NCBI GenBank assembly: GCA_021521415.1
Contig: JAIQDT010003016.1
Span: forward strand, 124,001-188,000
DNA from: Bidens hawaiensis
Lineage: Eukaryota; Streptophyta; Magnoliopsida; Asterales; Asteraceae
DNA: 64,000 nucleotides
Direction: 5' to 3'
Below the pieces are notes generated by a model. That model saw nothing but the letters and a program-made list of their open reading frames with translations. It did no database searches and was not told the origin of the DNA. The position numbers and the translations under genes were made by a program. Within the stretch, counting starts at the first letter, position 1; every line of letters starts with the position of its first letter. This document shows, piece by piece, positions 1 through 10,482 of the stretch.

Positions 1-2
1 AT

Positions 3-1316
3 CTGAGGTTTGATTTCGATGCAACCTTATCCGACTCGGAACGAATAGCAGCGCTTGAAAGGGTCGTGGCAGAACAATCAAGGGTAAATCTTATCCAGAC
101 CCATGCTATTCAGCGCCTCGTTGCAGAGAATCAGATACAGTCGTCCCTGCTGATCGAACATGGAAAAATAATTGATGCTTTGAAACAGTTCTTGGCATCT
201 CAGGGGGAGACGAGCTGTAAGGGTGATGAGCTGAGGACTAAGAAGCGTAATGATCGAGACGATGATCCCAATGCATCGAAAGGTGCAGGTGGAGAGTTGC
301 CAAGAACTGAACAAGCTCTTGGGACTTCCACATCTTAGGGGGAGTCAACAAGTGCAGCTGGCGGTTCAGGGGGTGATGAGGTGGTGGTCGTGGATGCTGA
401 GATGATGGATGATGATGTTATAGGTGATGATGATGTGTTACCGTTTAAAGAGATAGAGAAGATTGGTGCTGAAATTATCATAGATAGTGAGATTGAAGAG
501 GGAGAGATTGTAGAGGAGAACATTGAGCACGAGATATCGGAAGTTGATAAGGCAGATATAGGTCAAGATATGGGAAGCGATGAGACAGAATGGGAAGAGC
601 AGCCAAGATGGAAAGAAGGCTACGCTCAGTGGTTTGTAAAGACTAAGAAACCGGCGGTCCCTACTATGTTCAAGAAAAGTTACAACATCAGGGGTTATGC
701 TGAATCGAAAAAGGGGATAATATGCTGGTTATATGATGAGCAGTTGAGGCTCTTTGTGATTAAAAGGTATGATGGGGTTCAGTACTTCAAGAGACTGTTG
801 AGATCGTTGAATACATTGCCTGAGTGTAAAGTGAAGGACTTAGCCAGATTGGGGTTGATAAACAGGAGTGATGATAACATGGCTAGGGTCATTGGAAAGA
901 TTGTCTGGAAGGAAAGTATAAAGGAGAAGAAGTTCGAGCTGTTGAAACCACATAAAGGAAAGCTCATTGAAGACAAAGACAGAGGAATGAGAGCAGATGG
1001 CAAGCCTTGGATGATCATGAAGTATAAGCCGATCCGGTGTCTAAAAGAAGTGCTGATGAAACAAATGCCCAAGGATGTGCTCAAGGATCTGAAGTGGTGG
1101 TACGTTGATTGTGAAACAGCTGAAGCAGTAATGGAGGATGAAGATGAACAAGAGCTGCTGAGAGTGTATGATCCAATGCACTTGGTGAATTTGTCTCAAG
1201 CTGATCTACAGGTGCTATACGAGAAAAAGATATTTTATATTCCTGCTTGGAAAGAAGAAGCGAAGAAATATCAAAGAGTTGTTTCGGTTTGTGTACGAGA
1301 ATGCGTTCATGCTTGA
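3..1316 (+). pseudogene. Accessory ORF of the left Copia element, one in-frame stop
   Basis: The frame is open from base 3 to 1316 except for one TAG at 336-338, and the same frame resumes directly after it, giving about 437 codons with the start outside the window. The N-terminal part is a heptad-like coiled coil (LERVVAEQSRVNLIQ and onward). It is followed by a Ser/Gly/Asp-rich stretch and a strongly acidic block around 390-600. The C-terminal half is basic and Trp/Tyr-rich (KPWMIMKYKPIR, WWYVDCETAEAV). I recognise no catalytic domain. Position just before the polypurine tract and LTR suggests the additional 3' ORF of a Sirevirus-like Copia. It has no obvious signal peptide or membrane segment in the visible part, so an envelope role is not supported. 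Confidence 0.5.
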
Positions 1317-1386
1317 AGATGAAAGATACAAGATTGTTGAAGATTACAAGACACGTGCTTGAAGATAGAGATATGAAGCTACTGCC

Positions 1387-1395
1387 AAGGGGGAG
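1387..1395 (+). other. Polypurine tract of the left Copia element
   Basis: AAGGGGGAG lies two bases before the TG of the LTR. This is the usual site for plus-strand DNA priming and fixes the orientation of the element as plus. Confidence 0.6.
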
Positions 1396-1397
1396 TC

Positions 1398-1859
1398 TGT
1401 TGGTACATGATGTCAGTAGTTCAGTGTCTAGTGTCTGTAATCGAGTTAGTTGGATTTGTATTTTGTATTAAGCGAAGTTAGCTCACAAGTTCGCTGATAT
1501 AGGCGAACTTGTGGAATAAGCGAAGTTAGGGACAACTTCGCCTAAACATGTTAGGCGAAGTTGTCGACTGTTAACTAGTCTAGGTTACGGCAGAAGAGAT
1601 ATAGTTTATAGTTTTAAGTTTTCAGTTTAGGAGTTATTCAGTTTGTGTAATCGGTGATCAGTGAATCACGTGTTTCCAGTTGTAGTACAACGTGTCTTTG
1701 TTTATTGTAACGTGTGTTTGATCGTGTTAACGTGTATCGTCTTCTACGCTCGTATCGTCATACGTAGGGATTCCGCACCTACGTAGAACGAGATATTCCG
1801 TGTAGATCCGGCTGGGAACCTACAGCCATCCTCACCAAGACTTTTGCTAGAGACTAACA
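1398..1859 (+). repeat. 3' LTR of the left Copia element (462 bp)
   Basis: It starts TGTTGG and ends GACTAACA, with a purine tract immediately upstream. A weak TATA-like stretch (GATATAGTTTATAG) lies near 1598, placing U3 at about 1398-1600. The hairpins at 1484-1565 fall within U3 just upstream of it. The base after the LTR begins a polypyrimidine run that reads as a polypurine tract on the other strand, so no target-site duplication can be assigned. Confidence 0.65.
1471..1565 (+). other. Two hairpins and a repeated word in the U3 of the left LTR
   Basis: Arms 1484-1494 and 1503-1513 pair perfectly over 11 bp (CACAAGTTCGC / GCGAACTTGTG, 8-nt loop). Arms 1531-1545 and 1551-1565 pair perfectly over 15 bp (GACAACTTCGCCTAA and its complement, 5-nt loop). 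Each hairpin is preceded by the same word TAAGCGAAGTTAG. The shared core is TTCGC/GCGAA. Confidence 0.85.
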
Positions 1860-2531
1860 CCCCTTTCAATTTGGCGTTTCTTTATGTTTATATCACATAC
1901 TTTACTCTACTGGGTTGTTTTAAGACCTACCAATGCACCAATGCAATTAAGCACACAGTCTTTTAGGCTTACTTTTTGCTGAACTTGGGGTTAAAATAAT
2001 CAATGTACTATCATTTTCTCTTTTTGCTTCAAAAACTCAATATTTTGAGGAGCATAAAAAATATAAAGATAAATTTAATCGCCCCAGTTAACTTAAGTTA
2101 ATAAATAAATGGCTAACCTTCAATCCACAAGTGAATCATAGGACCAAGACATGCAAGCATGCTTCACAAACTTAAATAACCGACATAATTTTCAGCGAGA
2201 AAATAATCTAAAAATCTTTTTGGTTTTCTCTGTACAAAACTTTAAAACACAATATTTTTGTCTTTTCGAATTTTTCTGTACAAAACATAAATCACATTCT
2301 TTTTGGTTTTTCAAAATTTTAAAATGTTTTTGGTTTTTCTAGATATTTAAAGAGAAAAACATTAAAGAACAGAAATCACAATATTTTTGAATTTTGAAAA
2401 TTTTTAATGTTTTTGGATTTTATCTATACAAACGAAAGCACATTCTTTTTGTATTTTCAATACTTTTAACCCCCTAAAATCTAAAACATAAAAACAAATA
2501 AGACTAAATCTATAAAGCAATTAAAAGATAA
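1860..2531 (-). other. Post-pol noncoding tail and polypurine tract of the minus Copia
   Basis: No credible coding frame. On the minus strand it is an A/T-rich tail with several loosely repeated phrases (a word like AAAACCAAAAAGA recurs) and ends in CCAAATTGAAAGGGG at 1875-1860, a good polypurine tract. That tract directly abuts the end of the plus-strand LTR. Confidence 0.55.
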
Positions 2532-4025
2532 TTATCCTAATTGTAGGATCTCAGCAAGGGTCTTCAATCCATTTAAACCAAGCAAAAAAGTAAAACGTGT
2601 TTTATCAAACGCTTTGGTAAGTAGATCGGCTTTTTGAAAATCTGTATGTACTTTCTCAAGATCGATTAATTTCTTTTCATAATCCCGTATAAAATGATAT
2701 CGAATCTCGATATGTTTCATTTTAGAATGTTGTACGGGATTCTTGGTGATACTGATAGCAGCAGAATTATCAATCAAGATGGGAGTAGTAAGTAACTTCA
2801 AACCGTAGTCGCGAAGATGTTGTTGTATCCACAGAACCTCGGAACAGCAACTCGATGCTGCAACATATTCAGCTTCGGTGGTTGAAGTAGAGACCGTTGT
2901 CTGCTTCTTACACTGCCAGGAAACAAGCCGGTTTCCTAAGAATTGACATCCTGCAGTCGTTGATTTGAAGTTGATCTTGCATCCTCCATAATCTGAGTCT
3001 GAGTAGGCGGTAAAATCGAAAGAATTATTATTGGGGTACCATAACCCGATGTCAGGATTTCCCCGTAGATATTGCAAGATACGCTTGACCGCTGCCAGGT
3101 GAGTCACTCGGGGACTAGCTTGGTACCTAGCACACACACAAACAGCAAACATTATGTCGGGTCGAGAAGCAGTTAAATACATTAGAGAACCAATCATAGC
3201 ACGATAAAGGGTCGGATCAACGGTATCCTCCAATTCATCCGGTGATAAATTGTGACCCACTGGAAGAGGAGTTGAAGGGATTTTTCCGGCAGTTATCTTG
3301 AATCGGCTCAAGACGTCGTTTACATACTTAGTCTGATGAATAAATATTCCCTTATCAGATTGATGAACCTGCAGCCCTAAAAAGAAATTCATCTCTCCCA
3401 TCGAGCTCATTTCGAACTTTGTTTGCATGGACTTCTCGAACTCCTTACATAAAGTGTCGTTTGTAGACCCAAATATAATATCATCAACATAAATCTGGAC
3501 TAGAAGAAGATCGTCACCAACAGCTTTATGAAATAAAGTACAGTCAACAGTTCCTCGTTTGAAGCCATTATCAGTCAGATGGTCGGCAAGCGTGCCATAC
3601 CAAGCTCTCGGGGCTTGATGTAGACCATACAGGGCCTTGTTTAAACGGTAAACACGGTCAGGATAATCAGGATCTTCAAAACCAGGTGGTTGTTGAACAA
3701 ACACTTTCTCATGTAGTTCACCATTGAGAAAAGCACTTTTGACATCCATTTGATAAACCTTGATATTCTTGTAAGTAGCATAAGCCAGGAAGATTCGAAT
3801 TGACTCTAATCTTGCAACTGGAGCATATACCTCAGTATAATCAATACCCTCTTGCTGATGAAAACCTTGCACCACTAAACGCGCTTTGTTTCTGACAATC
3901 ACCCCTCGATCATCCTTTTTGCATTTAAATACCCACTTAGTCGGAATAGCTGTCTTGACTCTAGCAGGCTTGTCTATTAAATCCCAAACACCTAATCGTG
4001 CAAATTGCTGTAATTCCTCTTGCAT
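2532..4025 (-). pseudogene. Copia pol: reverse transcriptase and RNase H segment
   Basis: This 497-residue open stretch holds the Copia-type reverse transcriptase and RNase H. Visible landmarks are WVFKCKKD and ARLVVQGFHQ near the N-terminus, then DVKSAFLNG, the catalytic YVDDIIFGS with both aspartates intact, and the RNase H signature TTEAEYVAASSCCSEV. The stretch ends naturally with a stop at 2532. Upstream the frame continues into the linker segment through a single TAG at 4035-4037, where a Trp codon is the likely original (inference). RT and RNase H look functional in sequence, but the polyprotein is interrupted upstream. Confidence 0.88.
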
Positions 4026-4034
4026 AGCTTCTAC

Positions 4035-4778
4035 CTAAGAAGGATCTTCAAGTGCCTTACGAGCTGTTGTTGGCTCAACTTGAGATAGAAAGCAATTGAA
4101 TTTAGCAATATTCACAATTCCCGAAGAGTGTAAATTAATGTAAGCACACAATACGTTATTGTCGCTTGACGAAGCAACTTGATGACGTGTTCGAACGCCC
4201 ACATCAAGTTCTCCAATGATATTGTCCTGTGGATGATATCCATGAATCCGAAGAGTAGGATTTTCAGGAACAACAACATTGTCAAATAAATTAGTGTAAT
4301 GTTCACCTAACTCGGGAGATGAAGCATTATCACTATCAAGATCAATAACTTGAATCTCAGCTTGATCATCATAGGAAGAGGTAGAGGCACTATCAATAAC
4401 AACTGGAGGAACAACTTGAGATTCTTCAGTTGTAGCATCGGGTTGAACTTCATCTGCATTAGTATTTGAAGATCTTGGAATGTTCAAGTGTTCTTCAAAG
4501 TAAGCTCTAACCAGATCTTCATCAATGTGATCAGTTGAAGGAGTAAACAAATTAAATAAACTATCATAATCAAACATCCAGTCTGGACCTCTCCCTTGAG
4601 GAGGAGTTGTGTACTTTTGACAGTCCACATGGTACCATTCTTCAACACAGCCAGATGTAAAATTAAATACTCTTTTCTTTGGAGACGCATATCCCAAGAA
4701 ATATCCTTTGATAGCCTTTTCTTCAAATTTACCCGAATCCTTCTTCAACATTGTACACGGACACCCAAAAGGTTCCAA
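4035..4778 (-). pseudogene. Copia pol: integrase C-terminal and linker segment
   Basis: The segment begins with EPFGCPCTMLKKDSGKF and GYFLGYA, the conserved tail of Copia integrase that follows the catalytic core. It runs through an acidic, Ser/Asp-rich linker toward RT. It is in the same frame as both neighbours: a TAG at 4827-4829 separates it from the integrase core, and a TAG at 4035-4037 separates it from RT. A normal element would read through both. No catalytic residues lie in this part. Confidence 0.8.
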
Positions 4779-4826
4779 GTACTTTAAATTAGGTTTTCTG
4801 TTATTTAAGATTTCATAGCTTGTCTT

Positions 4827-5864
4827 CTAGAGTCGTTTAACTGTTAGAACCCGATTTAGTGTATAACAAGCTGTGTTCACTGCTTCACTCCAAAATTGAA
4901 TTGGAAGCTTTGAATCAGCAAACATTGTGCGTGCAGCTTCAATCAGAGTTCTATTTTTCCTTTCAGCAACACCGTTTTGTTGAGGTACATAAGGTGCACT
5001 ATATTCTCGGTGAATTCCCTTTTGAATACAAAAGAAATCCAAAATAGTGTTTTTGAATTCAGTACCATTATCACACCGGATTCTCCTCACCTTTTGTTTG
5101 TACGGTGATTCGATCTTAGTAATAAGGTTTTGTACCAAAACAGGTGTTTGATCTTTTGAACTCATAAATAACACCCATGAATATCTTGAATAATCATCTG
5201 TCACAACAAGACAATACCAGTCTCCAGAAATACTCGTACGATTCACTGGACCAAACAAATCCATATGAAGTCGTTCAAGAGGAGTATTAATGGAATTCAA
5301 TAACTTAGATGGATGTGTCTTCTTCTTCTGCTTGCCCTTCTTGCATGCAACGCAGTGATCAGATAACTTAAAGTTCTTTAGCGAGACACCCTCAACTAAG
5401 TCATTTGCCATTAAATAATTCATCTTTCGAACATGTATGTGACCCATTCTTCGATGCCACAGAATCGAGTCTTTCTCAGTTGCTTTTGAGACAAAACATG
5501 TTTCGACCGATGTTGATATCGTTGAACTCATGTTTAAGACATAAATATCATTTGATCGTGGTGATCGCATGACAACCATGTCCTCGGGAATAACGTAACC
5601 CGGTTTCAAGATAAGACACTCTTTGTCAGTAAATATTGTAGTGTACTGTTTATCACAAATCTGCGATACACTCAATAAGTTATGATCAACCTTGTCACAA
5701 TAATTTACTTTTTCAAATGTAATATGACCATTTGAAACGTCTCCCTCTTGTGTGATCATGCCCCCAGAATTCCCTGCAAATGCTACATAACCCCCTTGAA
5801 TATTTCTAACGTTGGATAAGAGGTCGAGATTTCCGGTGATATGACGAGAACATCCACTATCCAT
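4827..5864 (-). pseudogene. Copia pol: protease and integrase core
   Basis: The Copia protease motif DSGCSRHITG is at the N-terminus. A pre-integrase zinc region follows (LWHRRMGH then HCVACKKGK, giving H-H-C-C). The integrase core retains all three acidic catalytic positions: Asp in HMDLFGP, Asp in RCDNGTEF and Glu in QQNGVAERKNRT. It ends at a TAG (4827-4829) that is in frame with the next segment. The link to the gag side needs a frameshift between 5920 and 5865, so the polyprotein cannot be made from this copy without it. Confidence 0.88.
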
Positions 5865-5920
5865 GATCCAGTTTTCACCAGAAATGGTCTTGGATGAACC
5901 CTACACATAAACAAAAGTGA

Positions 5921-6349
5921 TTAGTTCAAAAAGGCAGCCCAGGCCTCAGTCTTGGGCACCTTTTGGTTTTCTCTTTGATCATTAACATTAACAGATTTCA
6001 ATTGTTGTTCAGCCACTTGTGAATAAGTTACAGGCTTCTTAGACTTTCGTCTTAGATAAGCTGCCTGAACAACATTTGAATTTCTGTTTTGACATAAAGG
6101 TTCAGTTGGAATGAATTTTGGTTTCACTTGACCGTGTGTCTCATTGATCTGAAACACCTTCCGAGGATTCACATCAGAGAACAAGATATGAGTATCATCA
6201 GCATACGACATTTGTCGTTTCAGATGCTCCTTAACCACTGGAATTGGTTTAGATTTGTCCTTGATAAAAGGATGAAGATTCTGGTAGTTCTGTTGATTAC
6301 AATTTCTCACAACATGACCTTGTTGACCACATAAGAAACACGTTCTCAT
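5921..6349 (-). pseudogene. Copia gag C-terminal part with second zinc knuckle
   Basis: CFLCGQQGHVVRNC is a CCHC nucleic-acid-binding knuckle. The segment is in the same frame as the large gag, separated by one TAA (6389-6391) and 13 sense codons. It ends at a TAA (5921-5923), after which the protease lies in another frame. Either the TAA at 6389 is a natural gag/pol boundary used with read-through, or it is a mutation; one copy cannot tell. Confidence 0.75.
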
Positions 6350-6388
6350 GTCAACATGATGATGTTTAGAAGAATTTGGAATAGATGA

Positions 6389-9127
6389 TTAATGATGACT
6401 CAAATTCTTAGTCATGCTCTTAGCAAACTCATCAGATAATTCAGATTTTTTCTTTAAATAAAAATCTAAATTAGAACTGTTTGAGAAACTTGTTAGTGTA
6501 TCTGTTCCAGTTGACTTAACAAAGTTAACCTTCTTAGCTTGTTTTAAAATTTGTTTTGCATTAGTCAAAGAATCAGATGAGACTGATGTTTTCGCTTGAG
6601 CATACACACGTTCAAGTTCACGAACCTTGGAAGCTTCATTGCAAAACACACTCTCAATTAGCTCAGGCTTAATGATACTAATTGGAATATCATTTTCAGT
6701 GAACATTGTGTCCATTCCCTTTAACTTAAAAACTCTAGCAGCAGATGGCTTAGAATTAGAAGGATTAATGAAATGCATTAAATCCTCATCAGAAATTTTC
6801 GGTTTAACTGACTTCTTTGCCTTCATAGAGTTCACTTTCTTTGAATTTTCCTTTTTCTCTTGAGGTTTGTGTGAACCATACATTGCTTCCTCAAATTCGT
6901 GAGGTTCGCACAGAATATGATTAGAACTGGGAATGTTCTTATTCTTGTGTATAATCTCTGGTTCAAACACATCCTCGATAATGACCTCGTCATTGTGTTC
7001 AACAAACACCTTTTTGCTTTGGACATGAGATTTTTGAGGAGCAACTTGGGGTTTAATAATTTCAAGTTTAACCATTTTTGGTTTTTCAGAAATTACCGAT
7101 TCCTTTTGAATCACATCTTCTTCTTTTCTTGCAAAAGGATTAATTTTATAATCATTATGAAATGGTGGTGGAATTTCAACAAAACCAATACCTTTCTTAG
7201 AATATTTTTGTTTTCCAGAAACTTCAATAATTTCATTCAATAAAAATGAAGAATTTCGAAATTTTCCCAACTTGTTCTTCAACTCAAGAACCTCATTCTC
7301 AAGCTCAGTTATTTTAGAACGATGTTTCAAGATTTCCTGAAACTTTTGTTCATTAATAGTCATTTTCACTGATAACTTGGCTTTGAGATCATGATTACTT
7401 GTCGACAATGCTTCAATCTTTTCTCGAGATTTCATTTGAGACTCAAGAGATTGTCGATAAGTGTCCTTAAGAGAAGCAATTTCTCTTATAAGTTTATCAT
7501 TTTGATTTTTTAAAGCTTCTAACTTAGAATTATTAGATTCACAGTTAACACATGATGCTTTAACAAATGAAGTAGAAGAGATAGAATTACTAACCTCATT
7601 GATCTTAGCCATGCAAGCAAACATTGATTCAGAAGACTTGTCGCAAGAATCATCAGAATCAGATCCAGAATCATTATCTGAAGACATCACACTAGCAATA
7701 GCATCTTGACAATCTTCATGTAACCCAAACATAGCTAAATTTGCTTGAACATCATTGCACAATAGCCTTTGAGACCAATCAGTTCCATCTGCTAACATCG
7801 CTTGTGTTGTAGAAGTAGACGGTTTCTTTTCAGCATCACTACCTCGTGGTGAAGAAGCATTTTGACTTTGACCACGAGGTCCAGTGTATTCTTTTCTTGG
7901 TTTGTCGCATTCCTTCGCGAAATGACCGAACTCTTGACAATTATAACACTTCACCTTCAATTTGTCAAAACCTAACTTCTTGTTTAATGCTGGAAGATCT
8001 TTACCAGTTCTTTGCATGAATATTTTAACTTTACGAACAATCATGGCCATATTCCATTTCAAATCCATAATCTCTAGATCATCCGGATCTATCTGATCAT
8101 AATCCTCATCTGTTAACTCACTCGTGGCAATTTTACTACTCACCAGATTTTCATATGAGGACATAAATGCTGTCAGAAAAGCAAAGTTTTGCTCAGCTTC
8201 TTTCATATTCACACTAGAAGGTGTAGCAAATGGATTAGTACTGGTAGAACTTCCAGAACCACCTGAATTACCAGCAGAGTAGAAACAAACTTTTGGATCA
8301 TTAAATATAGCAGATTCTTTTTCACTTGCTGCATGAGTAAGGAAAGCAGTGATTGGTGAAATTGTTGAACTGAGAGGCATACTTCCACCATAGAAAGCCG
8401 GATCTTGATTTTCTTTTGAAGACTTTTGACACTTAAGATCATATTCTCTTGCTTCGATCTTTTGTAGGAATTCAAGTGCTGTCAAATCTTCATTCAGAAA
8501 ATAATCATTTTCTTTCAAAACCATGAGAAAGGTTGAATAGGAACTAGGAAGCACACTCTTGATAGTGTCAATTTTATCTCTTTCAGAAATTTCCATTCTC
8601 ATTTTATCCATTTCAGCAATCAAATGACTAAATCTGGTAGTCATTTCTTCAACTGTTTCTCCTTTTAATAAATTAAAGTTTCGGAATTGAAACTTGAGCA
8701 TCACTTTCTTACTCTCAGCTGTGTTTCCCATGCTTCTCATACGCAGATGTTGAAACAAAGATGCACATCTCTTGATACTTCCAACTTGATGAAAAATATT
8801 CTCTGGTAAAGCCATAGTCAATGTAGAATATGCTTTTATCTCAATTTCTAAAGCTTTCTTCTTCTCTTGTGAGTATTGAGAGACAGCCTTAGAAGTATAC
8901 CCAACAGTATCATCACCAATCATTGGTGCAACATAAACCTCATCCAGACAATATGAACAGTCAGGATGAACCGATCCTAAATGTGCACGAAACCGAGGTT
9001 CCCATTTGGCAAAATCACTGAACTTCATCAATCTCGGACATTTAGAATGTGAACCAATCTCGGTATCAAGTTGCAACATCTGTTGCGTCAACATATTTTG
9101 AGACGCCAATGCATACATACCAGCCAT
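6389..9127 (-). CDS. Large Copia gag polyprotein (912 aa)
   Basis: A single open frame from ATG 9127. The N-terminal half resembles the UBN2-type gag of plant Copia elements (the region around FQHLRMRSMGN and LKGETVEEMTTRFSHLI). A CCHC zinc knuckle CYNCQEFGHFAKEC follows near residue 395. A long coiled coil covers roughly residues 540-640 (LEALKNQNDKLIREIASLK and onward), followed by a basic, low-complexity tail. At 912 residues it is much larger than the gag of simple Copia elements, which fits the Sirevirus group. Gag forms the virus-like particle and packages element RNA in the cytoplasm. No stop interrupts it. Confidence 0.85.
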   Translation of the reverse strand: MAGMYALASQNMLTQQMLQLDTEIGSHSKCPRLMKFSDFAKWEPRFRAHLGSVHPDCSYCLDEVYVAPMIGDDTVGYTSKAVSQYSQEKKKALEIEIKAYSTLTMALPENIFHQVGSIKRCASLFQHLRMRSMGNTAESKKVMLKFQFRNFNLLKGETVEEMTTRFSHLIAEMDKMRMEISERDKIDTIKSVLPSSYSTFLMVLKENDYFLNEDLTALEFLQKIEAREYDLKCQKSSKENQDPAFYGGSMPLSSTISPITAFLTHAASEKESAIFNDPKVCFYSAGNSGGSGSSTSTNPFATPSSVNMKEAEQNFAFLTAFMSSYENLVSSKIATSELTDEDYDQIDPDDLEIMDLKWNMAMIVRKVKIFMQRTGKDLPALNKKLGFDKLKVKCYNCQEFGHFAKECDKPRKEYTGPRGQSQNASSPRGSDAEKKPSTSTTQAMLADGTDWSQRLLCNDVQANLAMFGLHEDCQDAIASVMSSDNDSGSDSDDSCDKSSESMFACMAKINEVSNSISSTSFVKASCVNCESNNSKLEALKNQNDKLIREIASLKDTYRQSLESQMKSREKIEALSTSNHDLKAKLSVKMTINEQKFQEILKHRSKITELENEVLELKNKLGKFRNSSFLLNEIIEVSGKQKYSKKGIGFVEIPPPFHNDYKINPFARKEEDVIQKESVISEKPKMVKLEIIKPQVAPQKSHVQSKKVFVEHNDEVIIEDVFEPEIIHKNKNIPSSNHILCEPHEFEEAMYGSHKPQEKKENSKKVNSMKAKKSVKPKISDEDLMHFINPSNSKPSAARVFKLKGMDTMFTENDIPISIIKPELIESVFCNEASKVRELERVYAQAKTSVSSDSLTNAKQILKQAKKVNFVKSTGTDTLTSFSNSSNLDFYLKKKSELSDEFAKSMTKNLSHH

Positions 9128-10210
9128 CTTTGAAAATAAATAAGTAATAAAATATCTTAACGAATCAGTTGAACAGTAGTAGCGAATGGTGAACAGTTAT
9201 AACGAATTGTGAACAGTTGTAACGAATTAAGACTTAACGAATCAAGTCTTAACGAATCAGAAGAATAGGTTAACGAATTAAAAGTCAACTAAGCGAGTCA
9301 ACCTTAACGAATCACAACTAATGAATCACAAGTCAATTTAACGAATTGACTAAACACATTGACCAAGTCAACTTAACGAATTGATCAAGCGAATTGACCA
9401 AGTCAACTTAACGAAATGATCACACGAATTGACCAAGTCAACTTAGCGAATTACTAAGAAGAGCTTAGCGAATTAAAATAACGAATCAGCTACAGTTGAT
9501 AACGAATCAACACTATAGCGAATTACAATATAACGAATCAGGTTGTTACAACCGTTTGTAACAAACTTGATTCCTTTCTGCCACGTGGCAAAAAGTTGTT
9601 ATGGCACAAATTCCAAGACAAACACGTGTCAAACGAATCAGTTATCTAGTTAACGAACTAGATAACACGAATTAATTAAACCACACGAATCAGCTAGCGA
9701 ACTGATTAGCGAATGGCAAGAATAGATAGCGAATCAAGTTAAAGACATAGCGAATCGCCTGAAACTTTATAGCGAATTGCCATCATCTTCAAATCTTCAA
9801 ATATTCAAGAACATATTTCCAGAAATATGAAGTTCAAACCCAGAAACATATCCATTTCAGATCTGTAATACACACTCAAGTCTTAACCAATTTTAACAAA
9901 TAACCTACCAAACTCTTCGTAATCACACCGCGAATCCAAACCAACACATCTCGTAACCAATTAACACCATACACGAACCAAATTCGACCAAAATCAAAAC
10001 CATGTTCACGGACTTAAACCAAAAACCCAATACACATCCCAAATCCAATTCACAACTCAATTCCACACAATTGAGCCTCAATAATACCTTACCTAAACCA
10101 ATTTCACTCTAATCCATTCATAATCAATCCAAATCAACTCCAATTGATTCAAATTCAAAATAAACATAAAACTATAATAATAACAATCAAAACCAAGTGA
10201 ATTGAGCCCC
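9128..10210 (-). repeat. Copia 5' leader with about 30 copies of a 7-base word
   Basis: From about 9160 to 9785 the word TAACGAAT or TAGCGAAT (and one-base variants) occurs about 30 times at irregular spacing, mostly in the same orientation (ATTCGTTA/ATTCGCTA in the sense of the element). It is not a tandem array, because the bases between copies differ. The rest, 9786-10210, is A/C-rich on the plus strand with nothing recognised. The same word forms the stem cores of the hairpins in this element's LTR. Confidence 0.8.
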
Positions 10211-10226
10211 GAAAGCTCTGATACCA
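10211..10226 (-). other. Primer binding site (initiator tRNA-Met type)
   Basis: On the minus strand it reads TGGTATCAGAGCTTTC, the standard complement to the 3' end of initiator methionine tRNA used by plant Copia elements. Two bases (AG) separate it from the end of the 5' LTR. Confidence 0.9.
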
Positions 10227-10463
10227 CTTGTTTGATCCCACTGATTAACACTCGTTCTAATCAATACCTTAGATCTGATTCAGATCCATATATATATTGA
10301 TATTAATTAAACGGATCTAACTCGTTTATACCTTAGTTTGATTGTATATATATTATAGATATAAGATTACTGTGAAGCTTGAGAGAGAGAGAGAATACTT
10401 TAAATTACTGAGTTATATTAAGTCTCTCAAAACTTCAACCACTTTACAAGTGAACAGTGGTTC

Positions 10464-10473
10464 ACTATATATA
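10464..10473 (-). promoter_or_regulatory. TATA box of the Copia LTR
   Basis: CTATATATAG lies about 10 bases downstream, in element sense, of the last hairpin and inside the LTR. A short inverted repeat GTGAAC/GTTCAC follows near the expected transcription start. Confidence 0.6.
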
Positions 10474-10482
10474 GGAGACGAT

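Larger units (their letters stand above)
1..1859 (+). mobile_element. 3' end of a Copia LTR retrotransposon (Sirevirus-like), truncated by the window edge
   Basis: An accessory reading frame is followed by a purine tract and then by a unit that starts TGTTGG and ends CTAACA, which is the layout of the 3' end of a plus-strand LTR element. The 5' part (LTR, gag, pol) lies outside the window. An extra ORF between pol and the 3' LTR is typical of Sirevirus-type Copia elements; assigning it there is inference, because no pol sequence of this copy is visible. Confidence 0.6.

Noticed and set aside
1398..1859. Reading this unit as the missing 3' LTR of the minus-strand Copia
   Set aside because: Beyond the shared terminal TGTTAGT it does not match the LTR at 10229-10792, and its own purine tract and hairpin/TATA order fit the plus strand.
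6627..7243. Plus-strand frames within the Copia gag
   Set aside because: They oppose an intact 912-codon frame and have biased, membrane-like composition typical of antisense reading of Lys/Glu/Asn-rich coding DNA.
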